Below are positions 5,726-15,200 of a DNA stretch of 17,372 nucleotides, piece by piece. The translations under genes were made by a program, and so were the position numbers. Below the pieces are notes generated by a model, which saw only the letters and a program-made list of their open reading frames with translations, made no database searches and was not told the DNA's origin. The stretch is from positions 1 through 17,372 of the forward strand of contig JAKLGN010000011.1 of NCBI GenBank assembly GCA_022710665.1, written 5' to 3'. This DNA is from Methanoregula sp. (GTDB lineage Archaea > Halobacteriota > Methanomicrobia > Methanomicrobiales > Methanospirillaceae). Numbering within the stretch: the stretch's first letter is position 1; each line of letters starts with the position of its first letter.

Positions 5726-8700
5726 TCATTTTTCTGAAAGTATCACCGGATAAAACTCAGCATGTTCAGTGAAGTAGAGCCATACCGCCACTGGAGTACC
5801 AAGAAGATTTCCCGCAGCCTGCCGGTACCCTTCCATCGATTCCGTGTATCCTTCGGAAACCGATGTAAAGTCTGCCGGGGTGACCGGTTCCGACTTGTAA
5901 TCAATCACCACCCACGATCCGTCCTCCATCTCGCACAACCGGTCGATCTTCCCGGTCACCGGCTTCCCGTCAACTGTCACAACAAACGGAACCTCGCAAT
6001 ACGACCGCTTTACCCTCTTCATCAGGTCGGAGGCGAAGAACTTTGCAACAATCCCCTCACATTGCCGGACATGCTCCTCCGAGAATTCGCCGTACTCCTT
6101 CAGTACCGTCGCAGCATCCCGGCCCCGAAGCACTTCGTGGATGATGGTGCCTTTGAGGGTTCCTTCAACCTCCGGCAGATAGTTCGATCGGGCCGGCTCG
6201 TGAGCTGCCGCGATCTTCCGGTCCTTCTTCTCCAGTTCCGACACCGAGATTGGCTTCACCCGCTGCGGCCCGACTGAATACTCCGGCGCCTTCCACGTCC
6301 CGGTCTTCCCTGCACACTCCTCCGGCACAACAATCAATGAAGGTTCGACCCGCCCGGACTCTGCGGGGATCTTCGCCGGATCCGCGACAATCCGGAGCCG
6401 GACCGGCCCGGTCCCGTCCGCCAGCGGAAGGTCCAGCCCGCCGGCAGCAACCGCGTCGGGCGTGATCGAGAGCTCCGTGAAGATCCACTCGATCCGGGAG
6501 GTGGCGAGATCGTACGGGAGGCCGGGATCGTCCGGGGCTGTCCCGCTCATGATGAGGTGGTCCCGGGCCCGGGTGAGCGCGACATAGAGCAGCCGCTTCT
6601 TCTCCGCGCGCTCCTTCTGCTTCTGCTGCTCCCGGAGCATGAGGAGGACGGCGCTCTCCGTCATCTCATAGTCCCCCTCCGGGTCCGGGGCTTTGATCCC
6701 GACAACGAGCGGGTTGTCGCCGATCATGACCGGGGGATACCGGACCGGGAACCCCGCCCCCATGTCCGGCACAACCACGATCGGGAACTCCAGCCCCTTT
6801 GCCGCATGCACGGTCATGATGTTGACGGCGTCGGTCGCGAGCGCATCGAGCGGCGCCTCGCCCTCCCGCTCGTCCTCGTCCATCGCCATCCGGAGATCGG
6901 CAGTGAAGTCTGCAAGCCCGTACGGCCCGGCTTCCTCCCGGCTCCGGGCCATGCCGACCAGCTTCTCGACATTCGCGAGGATCTGCTCCCCGGCAGGAAG
7001 CGCGGCGTAGACGGTATAAATCCCGGACTCGGCGAAGATCCGGCGCAGGAGGGCGACCAGCGTCACCCGGCCGGCGTATTTCCGCCAGGACGCCAGGAGG
7101 TCCCGGGCGCGGGCCGCTGTCCCGCCCTCCTCCGCACGAACGGAGAGCTTGTCCCAGAGCGTCCTGCCCCGTTCCCGCGCGATCCGGAAGAGTTCCGCAT
7201 CCGTGATCCCGAAGTATGGCGACCGCAGGATACCGGCAAGGCTGATATCGTCGTGCCGGTGTTCGAGGAACGAGAGGATGCTGTATACATCGTAGATCTC
7301 CTGCCGGTGATAGAATCCGGTCCCGCCGTGGACATAGAATGGGATCCCGTACTCCCCGAGCGCCGCGATGTAGTACGAGAGATTGGTCCGCTGCTCCAGC
7401 AGGATTGCGACATCGCCGTACCGTGCCGGACGCCGGGTGAACGTATGGTCCGGCTGCTCCTCGTATACGGAAAGCGGCTGCGCGTTCACGATGCTGTGGA
7501 TCCGCCGGGCGACCATGTCCGCCTCGTTCCGTTTCCGGGCCGGGGCGTCATCAGCAGCCGGCGGGAGGAGGAGTTCAACGGATCCGGCATCGTTCGTCCG
7601 GCTCACAGTGACCGGTTCATACGAAAAATCCCAGGGCTTATCAGAAGAAGACAGCAGGCGGGAGAAGAGGGTATTGGCAAGACCGATCACCTCCTTCGTG
7701 CTCCGGAAGCTCACATCGAGATCCACGACCCGGCCCCTGCAGAGCGAGGTGATGATCTCCTGCGCCTCCTTGAACCGGGTCACGTCCGCGTCGCGGAAGA
7801 GGTAGATGGACTGCTTCGGGTCGCCGACAATGAAGAGGCAATCGGTCGTAGGCGCCGGCGTGCCGATGATCGCAAGGATAATCTCGAACTGGGCGATGTC
7901 CGTGTCCTGGAACTCATCGACGAGGATGTACCGGAACCGGGGCATGAAATGCGTTGCGACAAGCCCTCCCTTCTCCAGGAACAGGCGGCGTGCATGGAGG
8001 ATGAGATCCGTAAAGTCAAGCCCGGAGAGCGCCGCTTTCCGGGTGCCGACAAGGTTCTGGTACCGGGCAAAGACGAGCGAGAGCGCTTGTAAGAGCTGCA
8101 CCGACCCGGCAATCACCGGATCGGAACCGGCAACCGTCATCCGGAAGAGCGACTTCCTCCGCGAAAGGATGTCGGCAAGCGTCTTCCAGTATCTTTTGAA
8201 TGTGGCAAGGTCCGATCCCTTCCACGCCGCTTTGCTCCCGACGTTGCCGGATTTTTTGAGGGAAAGTGCAAGCCCGGCGGAACAGAACGCGGCAGTATCG
8301 GGAGGTTTCTCCAGGACAGAGAGCAGAGGCCGGATGTCCTGCAGGAACGCCACCGCCTTGTCATCCACCCCTTCATATGCCGCCGCGAGGCCGAGCAACG
8401 TAGTGACGGCAAACGTAAACGACGGGTCCTGCTGCAATGTCGCGATCTCCCCGTCCCGGAATGCATCGACCTCTTTCTTCCAGATGCTGAGCACGTCCGC
8501 TTCATTCCCGGAAAGCGCCGCAAAGAACTGCCTGTACCGGTCCCGTTTCCCGTACATCGCGGCAAGCATCGTGCGCAGGGTGAACTGGTCGGTGATCGAG
8601 AGGACATGGACCAGCGCATCGTTCACCGGCCCTTCCTGCCGGGTATGGATCAGCTCCTCGAATGCATCGCTGTGGATCCGGGAGGCCTGCTGTTCGTCAA

Positions 8701-9052
8701 GGACAACGAAACCCGGTTCCAGCCCGGCTTCGATCGGGAACTCGCGCAGCACCTGCGCACAGAAGGAATGGAAGGTCTGGACCGGTGCGATCAGGAAATC
8801 CTCCGCAGCCTTCTCCCACTGCGGGCCGGACCGGGCGAGGATCTCCCGCCGGATCCGGTCCTTCATCTCGGCGGCAGCCTTGTCCGTGAAGGTGAGCGCG
8901 AGGATCTGCGGGACGGCAACACCCCTGCTTACCAGGAGATCGATGTACTTCTGGACGAGAACGTAGGTCTTCCCGGTCCCTGCGCCGGCAGTAACGACCA
9001 TGCTCTTGTCATGGAGCGTGATCGCCTCGCCCTGTTTTTGTGTCGCCGGCAT
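5726..9052 (-). CDS. addA: AddA/RecB-like UvrD-family helicase with C-terminal nuclease domain
   Basis: The protein has 1108 aa, close to bacterial AddA (about 1200). Superfamily 1A helicase motifs are complete: Walker A AGAGTGKT (22-29), LTFTDKAAAEM (53-63), QTFHSFC (92-98), Walker B VDEFQDTD (378-385), GDPKQSIY (410-417), SFRST (448-452), TVHAAKGLEFP (747-757) and YVALTRARD (823-831). The last ~150 residues are a RecB-type nuclease with His972 (GTIIHEVL), Asp1037 (GKIDRL) and Asp1051/Lys1053 (DYKS). The usual QxxxY motif reads SMEGY, with Ser1072 in place of Gln. The protein should translocate 3' to 5' on DNA and cut the strand it passes. The ATG at 9052 follows the addB stop by 1 nt and has a strong ribosome binding site, so the two are translationally coupled. 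An open extension of 58 codons upstream overlaps addB and is rejected. Archaeal naming as addA is by domain architecture. Confidence 0.88.
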   Translation of the reverse strand: MPATQKQGEAITLHDKSMVVTAGAGTGKTYVLVQKYIDLLVSRGVAVPQILALTFTDKAAAEMKDRIRREILARSGPQWEKAAEDFLIAPVQTFHSFCAQVLREFPIEAGLEPGFVVLDEQQASRIHSDAFEELIHTRQEGPVNDALVHVLSITDQFTLRTMLAAMYGKRDRYRQFFAALSGNEADVLSIWKKEVDAFRDGEIATLQQDPSFTFAVTTLLGLAAAYEGVDDKAVAFLQDIRPLLSVLEKPPDTAAFCSAGLALSLKKSGNVGSKAAWKGSDLATFKRYWKTLADILSRRKSLFRMTVAGSDPVIAGSVQLLQALSLVFARYQNLVGTRKAALSGLDFTDLILHARRLFLEKGGLVATHFMPRFRYILVDEFQDTDIAQFEIILAIIGTPAPTTDCLFIVGDPKQSIYLFRDADVTRFKEAQEIITSLCRGRVVDLDVSFRSTKEVIGLANTLFSRLLSSSDKPWDFSYEPVTVSRTNDAGSVELLLPPAADDAPARKRNEADMVARRIHSIVNAQPLSVYEEQPDHTFTRRPARYGDVAILLEQRTNLSYYIAALGEYGIPFYVHGGTGFYHRQEIYDVYSILSFLEHRHDDISLAGILRSPYFGITDAELFRIARERGRTLWDKLSVRAEEGGTAARARDLLASWRKYAGRVTLVALLRRIFAESGIYTVYAALPAGEQILANVEKLVGMARSREEAGPYGLADFTADLRMAMDEDEREGEAPLDALATDAVNIMTVHAAKGLEFPIVVVPDMGAGFPVRYPPVMIGDNPLVVGIKAPDPEGDYEMTESAVLLMLREQQKQKERAEKKRLLYVALTRARDHLIMSGTAPDDPGLPYDLATSRIEWIFTELSITPDAVAAGGLDLPLADGTGPVRLRIVADPAKIPAESGRVEPSLIVVPEECAGKTGTWKAPEYSVGPQRVKPISVSELEKKDRKIAAAHEPARSNYLPEVEGTLKGTIIHEVLRGRDAATVLKEYGEFSEEHVRQCEGIVAKFFASDLMKRVKRSYCEVPFVVTVDGKPVTGKIDRLCEMEDGSWVVIDYKSEPVTPADFTSVSEGYTESMEGYRQAAGNLLGTPVAVWLYFTEHAEFYPVILSEK

Positions 9053-9053
9053 C

Positions 9054-12000
9054 TCAGGGCTCCTCCGGGATCTCCAGGACGCGGTACGGGTTGAACCGGC
9101 AGATCCGTAAAAATTCGCAGTAGGAATTCGGGCATCGCTCTTCCGGGGGCAGCGGGAACCGGCCGCCGCGGATCCCATCGAGGTACTGGAAGGCGCAATC
9201 GAGTGCATGCCGGATCGTCGCGGCAAAATCCGGCGACGCCCTGACCCGCATACTCAGCATTCCTGCAGCGGAATCATCCGCGAGCACAATGCTCCGTTTC
9301 ACATCCCGCCGGATCGTGTAGTACCCCCCGCCAATCCCGCGGGAACCCGTGACCTGCTGGAACGCCAGCAGGTAGAGCGGTATCTGGAGGGCGATCCCCT
9401 CCGCGATCTCCTTTGCCGAAGGATGATTTCTGCCGGACTTGTAATCGTAGATCAGGAACCCCTCGTCTGCAATATCGATCCGGTCGATCCGGCCCCGGAT
9501 CTTCAACCGCTGCGTGCCATCCGGCGATACAAGCTCGACCGGTTCCGGTACCGATGCGGGATCGTCCGATGCATCCGCTCCCATCCCGAACGAGAACTCG
9601 AACCGGGCAGGGATGAGCGGCGATTCCGCTTCCATTGCCTCGCACCGGAGGAACCGCTCGAAGTATCCCGGGCCGGAATGCCGGTCCCCGGTCATCAGGA
9701 TACGGGTCGCATCCCAGATCGGGCTCTCAAACGGGTACGTCGCGAGCTCATCCTGTGCTATCCGGAGGATCATCTCCGTCGCTTCAGCGAGCGAGGAGAG
9801 GGGGACCGTCGTCCGCCCGTCTGCACGCCACTGCCGGTAGAACGCGCTCAGGATGTCATGGATGACCGTCCCGCGGTCGCCGGGTGAGAGGTTCGGCTCG
9901 ACCTCCGGGAGCGCCGCGAGCCCGATCACCCGCTGGAGGAAGTAGGAGAACGGGCAGGCCGCGTACGTCTCAAGGCCGGTCGCGGACCAGACATGGTCCG
10001 GCCCGTACTGGTCCGCGAGCGCCGCACAGATCGCCGCGTCCTCTGCGAGGATCCCGTCGTAGGATGAATCGCATGCCCCCCGCCGCCACGAGACTTCCAT
10101 GTCGATCCGCTGCGCAAGATCGTCAATCCCGAGCGTGCCCGGAATAAACGGAAGTGCGTCGCAGATCTCCCCGGAACGGATCCGGCAACCCGCCCCGGAC
10201 GCTGCAGTCCGCTGTGAAAGGGAAAAATCCCCGGGATCCGGCCACGGGCACTCACCTACACGCATACGGACCCGCTCGAAGAACGCCGAGGTGAGGAGGA
10301 TCTTCTCGCCATCGGCGAGCGGGGCACTCAGGTAGACGGCCTTCTCTGCAGAGAGGAGTGCGGCGATGAAGAAGTACTGCTCCTCCCGGAGAATTTCCGC
10401 AAGCGTGCGGGTACCCATCCGGGCGTTCTCCAGCGAATTCGTGAACGGGAGCCGGGTCGTCAGCCGGGGGAAGATGCCTTCCGTAAGCCCGCCGATGAAG
10501 ACGACCGGGAATTTCATGTGCGGGCATTCACGAAGGCCCAGCAGGACAACGCCGTCCTCATCGTGCCGTCCGCCATCGTCCGGTTCCTCCCCCATAGCAG
10601 AGACCAGCCGGGAGAATTCGGCGGGATTGACCGGCTCGTCCTTCTCTTTCCATGCCGCCCGGGAGAGGGCATCGAGCCGGGAACAGAACGTTGAAAATGC
10701 CCTGGCCTCGTGTTCATCGATCTCCTTGTCTGGTGCTGCATGAAGATGAGGGATCTCCCACGATGCAAGAAATGTCCGGAAATCCCGGACATTGTCCCGG
10801 AGGGGTTTTCGGCGGGAGAGTGCGGCAAGGTCGTGAGAGAGTGTCGCAATCCCTTCCTGTACCCGCTCAACAGTGCGGATCGATATGCCAGGGTATCTCC
10901 GCGCCTTCTCCGGATCCTCCATCTCAGAATGAAGCCATGCAAGCTGCCGCTCCCAGTCCGGCCGCGGGCCATCGATCCGTGCATACCGGGAGACCAGGTC
11001 AACTTCAGCGGCATCCAGCCTGGCAGTCCCGCCCGGCACCGGTGCATGCCGGAAGAACGGGCTCGCGATCACCCGGACAACATCCTCCCGTTCAAAGCCG
11101 GATGCGGAGAGATTCGCGACAGCCGAGAGAAACCGTACTACCGGCGCCCGGGAGAGCCGGGGTCCGACCGCGGCATTCCACGGGATCGAGAAATCGGAAA
11201 AGATCTCCTCGACGAGCCCGAGATCCCCGCGGAGATCCGGGAGGACTACAGCAATTGACGAGAGGGGGATCCTGCCGGCATTGAGCCGTCGGATCTCCGC
11301 GGCAATCGCACAGAGTTCCAGAAAGCGGGTCGGGAAGGTCTGCACCCGGAAAAAGTCCCCGTGCTCGAGAATGGCAGTCTCCGTAAAGAGGCCGGTGACC
11401 TGTGACCGGAGTACGGCCGGATCGAACGGAGGCTCCTCTCCGGCGGCAACCCTGCTCCGGAAGATATTCCGGTCAAGGCCATCGGAAATAACAACGTGGA
11501 CGTTTGCCGCCTTCTCCTGAATGGTGGTTATAAGATCCTCTTCCAGCGGCAGTGGCTCGTGGAACCCGTAGATGAAGACGGTGGATGGCGGGGATGACCC
11601 GAGCGCGTGGAGGTGATCAATGGTCCATGGAAGGAGGGTGTCACCGTCAACGAGATCCTGCCGTACGAGCCGGGCCCGGTATTCCGTGATGATCCGGTCC
11701 AGCTGCCGGCTCTTTTCGCTGGCAAGGTCTCCCAGACATCCTGGAAAATCGACCTTGCGCGTCAGCGTGACGTTCATGAAAGTCATGAGATCGTCGATTG
11801 TGGCGGATGACGGGCGCCCGTGGGCAGCAAAGAGCGGAACTTCATCTGCCAGATCGGAGAGGACCAGGGCAAGCAGCAGCTTTGCCTCCGCTTTTTGCAG
11901 GAACCGCCCGGTCTTCCGGTGCTCGTCAAACTGGATGTTACAAAATCCGTCGAGCGTGCAGATCCGGGATTGTAAAAAAGGGATTTTTTTCTCCGTAAGA

Positions 12001-12146
12001 TCAGCGGTTACAAAAAGAACCAGCCGCTGTGTCGGGAGGATGAGCCACGTTCCGAACGGATCATCCTTTGCAGCAGCGACAAACTGTTGGATAAACAAAT
12101 CCAGTTTTTCCCCCGGAAGACCAGAGATGATCGACTGATCGGGCAT
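9054..12146 (-). CDS. addB: AddB-like helicase-nuclease subunit with Fe-S cluster
   Basis: The protein has 1030 aa. The N-terminal 650 residues have the fold signature of an inactivated UvrD-like helicase: the Walker A position is degenerate (ISGLPGEKLDLF, 7-18, no GKT), while ILPTQRLVLFV (36-46) and VVFIGGLTEGIFP (548-560) match AddB-type segments. The C-terminal domain is an AddB nuclease: SATGLETYAACPFSYFL with Cys731, His763 (GTVIHDIL), Asp888 (GRIDRID), Asp901/Lys903 (YDYKSG), Gln921-Tyr925 (QIPLY), and Cys1005, Cys1010 and Cys1016. The four cysteines should bind 4Fe-4S. The spacing of the last three is C-x4-C-x5-C, rather than the usual C-x2-C-x5-C. In bacteria AddB nicks the 5' strand and scans for Chi. 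The ATG at 12146 is the first usable start after the sbcC stop; no Shine-Dalgarno is seen. It forms a pair with addA, 1 nt apart. Confidence 0.85.
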   Translation of the reverse strand: MPDQSIISGLPGEKLDLFIQQFVAAAKDDPFGTWLILPTQRLVLFVTADLTEKKIPFLQSRICTLDGFCNIQFDEHRKTGRFLQKAEAKLLLALVLSDLADEVPLFAAHGRPSSATIDDLMTFMNVTLTRKVDFPGCLGDLASEKSRQLDRIITEYRARLVRQDLVDGDTLLPWTIDHLHALGSSPPSTVFIYGFHEPLPLEEDLITTIQEKAANVHVVISDGLDRNIFRSRVAAGEEPPFDPAVLRSQVTGLFTETAILEHGDFFRVQTFPTRFLELCAIAAEIRRLNAGRIPLSSIAVVLPDLRGDLGLVEEIFSDFSIPWNAAVGPRLSRAPVVRFLSAVANLSASGFEREDVVRVIASPFFRHAPVPGGTARLDAAEVDLVSRYARIDGPRPDWERQLAWLHSEMEDPEKARRYPGISIRTVERVQEGIATLSHDLAALSRRKPLRDNVRDFRTFLASWEIPHLHAAPDKEIDEHEARAFSTFCSRLDALSRAAWKEKDEPVNPAEFSRLVSAMGEEPDDGGRHDEDGVVLLGLRECPHMKFPVVFIGGLTEGIFPRLTTRLPFTNSLENARMGTRTLAEILREEQYFFIAALLSAEKAVYLSAPLADGEKILLTSAFFERVRMRVGECPWPDPGDFSLSQRTAASGAGCRIRSGEICDALPFIPGTLGIDDLAQRIDMEVSWRRGACDSSYDGILAEDAAICAALADQYGPDHVWSATGLETYAACPFSYFLQRVIGLAALPEVEPNLSPGDRGTVIHDILSAFYRQWRADGRTTVPLSSLAEATEMILRIAQDELATYPFESPIWDATRILMTGDRHSGPGYFERFLRCEAMEAESPLIPARFEFSFGMGADASDDPASVPEPVELVSPDGTQRLKIRGRIDRIDIADEGFLIYDYKSGRNHPSAKEIAEGIALQIPLYLLAFQQVTGSRGIGGGYYTIRRDVKRSIVLADDSAAGMLSMRVRASPDFAATIRHALDCAFQYLDGIRGGRFPLPPEERCPNSYCEFLRICRFNPYRVLEIPEEP
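9060..9066 (-). promoter_or_regulatory. Ribosome binding site of addA inside the end of addB
   Basis: GGAGGAG lies on the minus strand, 7 nt before the ATG at 9052, within the last codons of addB. It fixes the start of addA and implies co-translation of the two subunits. Confidence 0.75.
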
Positions 12147-12169
12147 GCAGGTATCGTAAGATCTGTATT

Positions 12170-12211
12170 GCCAGCATGTTAATGATGCGATTACGGCGTT
12201 GTCATGCTGGC
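12170..12211. promoter_or_regulatory. 9-bp perfect inverted repeat spanning the sbcC stop codon and the sbcC-addB gap
   Basis: GCCAGCATG at 12170-12178 and CATGCTGGC at 12203-12211 are exact complements, separated by 24 nt. The sbcC stop codon lies partly in one arm, and the addB start codon is 24 nt beyond the other. No T-run follows, so it is unlikely to be a simple terminator. It could be an RNA hairpin that affects the ratio of SbcC to AddB or marks a processing site, or a binding site for a dimeric regulator of an internal promoter. Confidence 0.45.
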
Positions 12212-15200
12212 CCGGAACACCCAGGCCCTGAAAGACGACTTCGGCCGCCGCCGATCTTCTCAACCTGGATCTGGACCGGTATGCGTTCCCTCAAAGCGGG
12301 GATATGGGAGATAATCGCAATGATCTTCCCCTCGCGTTGAAGCGAAGATAGTGTCTCAAGAGCTGTTTCAAGGGTTTCAGGATCAAGTGTTCCAAATCCT
12401 TCGTCCAGAAACAGCGAGTCGATCCTGACATTATGGCTCGCCATCCCTGAAAGCCCGAGTGCGAGGGCAAGGCTCACGATAAACTTCTCCCCACCGGACA
12501 GGTTATCCGTTGTCCGGATCTCACCGGCCTGATAATTGTCCATGATATCCAGATCGAGCGGGGATTCTTTATTCCGGACAAGGAGATAACGATCGCTCAT
12601 TGTCCGAAGGTGTCGGTTGGCCTGTGCAACAAGGGTTTCAAAGGTAAGCCCCTGTGCAAAGACTCTGAACTTTTTACCATCGGCAGAACCGATAAGGTCA
12701 TGCAATTTTTGCCATTTTATGAATTCTTTCTCTTGTCTGGCTATCTCTTCTTTGAGAGCTTGGTGTTTTACAACCTGTGCCTCATATTGTTCGAGATTTG
12801 TTTTGAGACGCCCGATATCAATCTGGAGGTCGGCTATACGATTTTTCTTGTTCTCAATATCAATCGTAAGATCTTCTCGCCTCGCTGTCGTTAACGATCG
12901 CGCTTCTTCTTCTGCGAGTTTTGTGCTTTTCTCACGGAGACCCGTAAAAATCCTGGTTTCTTCGCGGATAAGATCTGCCTCAAGCTGTTCAAGCACGGCT
13001 AGTTTATCTGGGGGAAGCCTGGCGGAAATGAATTGATTTTCTTCAAAAAAACCGGATTCAGATAGAACATGAGAGAATTCCCGTTCTTTTTCCTGAAGCG
13101 CAGAGATACGGCGGGTAATTTTTTCAGAGAGCGTTTTAATCTGGGTTTCACAGGAGCTTTTCTGATTATCCGCCAGGTTCTTCGCGTCATTTGCCGCTGA
13201 TAATTCTTTTACCGCTTCATCTATCTTGCTGGCAAATCGAGCCTCTTCGATGGATGTATCTTTTTCACCATAAAGTTCCTGACGCTTGACAGAATTGCTT
13301 TTTAGATCTTCATTAATATCAGCCAGGATCTTATTGAAGTCCATGAGTGTGTTATCGGCCACTGAAAGAAGTGCCTGGTTCTTTTGCAATTCAGCTTCGC
13401 ACTGTTGGAACGACTTCTCCAGATCCTGCTGTTTTGTAAGAGCTGCAACATAGGCATCCCGACGTTCAGTCAGCTCAGTCATGACTTGTTTGGCCATTTC
13501 ATGAGCACTGAACATGATGACACCCTCGTACTTCTGGAGTACATCAAGAATTGCAGCTTTTTGCCGGGCATACTTCTTATTGTTTTCAGTTATTTCGTCG
13601 GATATGCGATTCCTGTCACGGATTTGCATATCGCGGTAGGACTGGGCCGTCCCATACTCGTTTTGAGCCCCGGCAAGTGCACTTCTCTCTTGGTTCACGC
13701 AGTTTTCTGAAAATCGTATCTGCTGTTCTTTTTCTTCTGCCGTTTTCAGGATCTCCCGTTCGTTTTCAAGCCGGGCGGTATATTCCGCAAACGCAGTAGT
13801 GATGGTATATCTCAGACCTTTATCGGCAGCGATAAGGCCAAGGTTATCACTTTCGCGCTGCAATTCCGCCAGTTCACTCTTAATTTTCCGATCGAGATTA
13901 TCCGCGACAAATTGATTGGTTCTGACCTCCGCTTCGATTGTTGCGAGTGTCGCTTCGTTTTTCCGGATTTTTTCACGGACGTTATCGAGTGCGGTTTTAT
14001 ACGCATCGAGTTCCTGCTGTGCAGTATCAGGAACCGGTGAGATTCCGGAGCTCCAGGGATGATCGGTCGAACCGCAGAGCGGACAAGGCTCTCCGTCAGT
14101 GAGGTTTTCCCGTTCCTGTTCAAGTTTTTTTATCCGGGCCTCCAAAAACAATTTTTTCTCTGCCAGCTGCTCAAGATGTGCAATTTGTTCCTCCTCCTTT
14201 TGCAATAGTCTATGCTGCGTCTCTTCTTCTGTCCGATTGGAAAGGGCGGTCGCAATTATTTTGGAATGTCTCTTGAATTCCTCAGCATCCTCCTCACTGC
14301 GGGTGAAAAGATCAAGAAGCGACCGGAGCCGAGAATGCTGTTCTTTAATCGTATCAAAACGTTCCCGCATATCCCCAATATCCCGGCCACCAGATATTGT
14401 TGCAAACTCATTCTTAGTGCGTTCTGCCTCGTTGATCGCATGCTGCAGGGCTTCAGTTAATTTATCCACATCCTTTTTCCGGAAAAGAAGACTTTCTTCA
14501 GCTTTCGCAAGTAAATTCTCCTTTTTAATGAGTTCTTGTTTCGTTTGTTCTGTTGTCTGAAGGATAGTATCGAGTTGGCTGAATGCCGATTCAATCCCAG
14601 AAAGGGATTCGATCAACTTTTGGTCTGCAGAATGCTTTTCGAGATATGCAGTCGCCGCTCTGAGTTTCTGTTGAATTTCATCTGATTGTAATGTAACAGA
14701 CCGGATAGCCTGTTGATAGTTCTTGATATCTTCTTCTGTCCGTTGTTTTTCATGCTCGCGTTCATCCCGTTTATTAATGAATTCCCGGATTCTGGTATCG
14801 AGTTCGCGGACTTGACGGAGTATCTCATCCTCATGTTGTTTTTCCTGAAGTGCCGCATCTCGTTTCTCCTGTGCAGAAATGAATACTTCAAATGCACGTG
14901 CATTTACAGTATTCAATCCCTCAAGCTGTTCCTCGCAGGTCTTTTTCTCTTGAGAATCACTTTCCTGCTGAGTCCGTAATGCAGAAAGTCCAGTATATAC
15001 CCCTTCGAGTTTCCTCGCTTTCCGTGCATTGGAAAGGGCGTCGAGATCATTTCCGACAGCCTCTTTATGGGCAATAAACGCCAGTTGTTGTACCTGCAGA
15101 CCTGAGACATCTTCTTTCAGCGCTGCAATAGTATCCAGCCATGTAACCGCGATCTCAAGGTTTTTACAATCGACGGAGATTTTATGGATCTCTTTCTCAC

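Noticed and set aside
6557..8092. Long plus-strand open frame (511 codons) and a second (7806-8966, 386 codons) opposite addA
   Set aside because: Both lie antisense to addA, whose helicase motifs are intact. The products are Arg/Pro/Glu- or Ser/Arg-rich without any domain, as expected for antisense frames in GC-rich coding DNA.
9053..9226. Upstream extension of addA by 58 codons
   Set aside because: It lies wholly within addB in another frame and is Ser/Arg-rich; the ATG at 9052 has a strong ribosome binding site and directly precedes the helicase start.
12147..12263. Upstream extension of addB by 39 codons, into sbcC
   Set aside because: It overlaps the sbcC end and crosses the inverted repeat; the extra residues have no AddB-like character.
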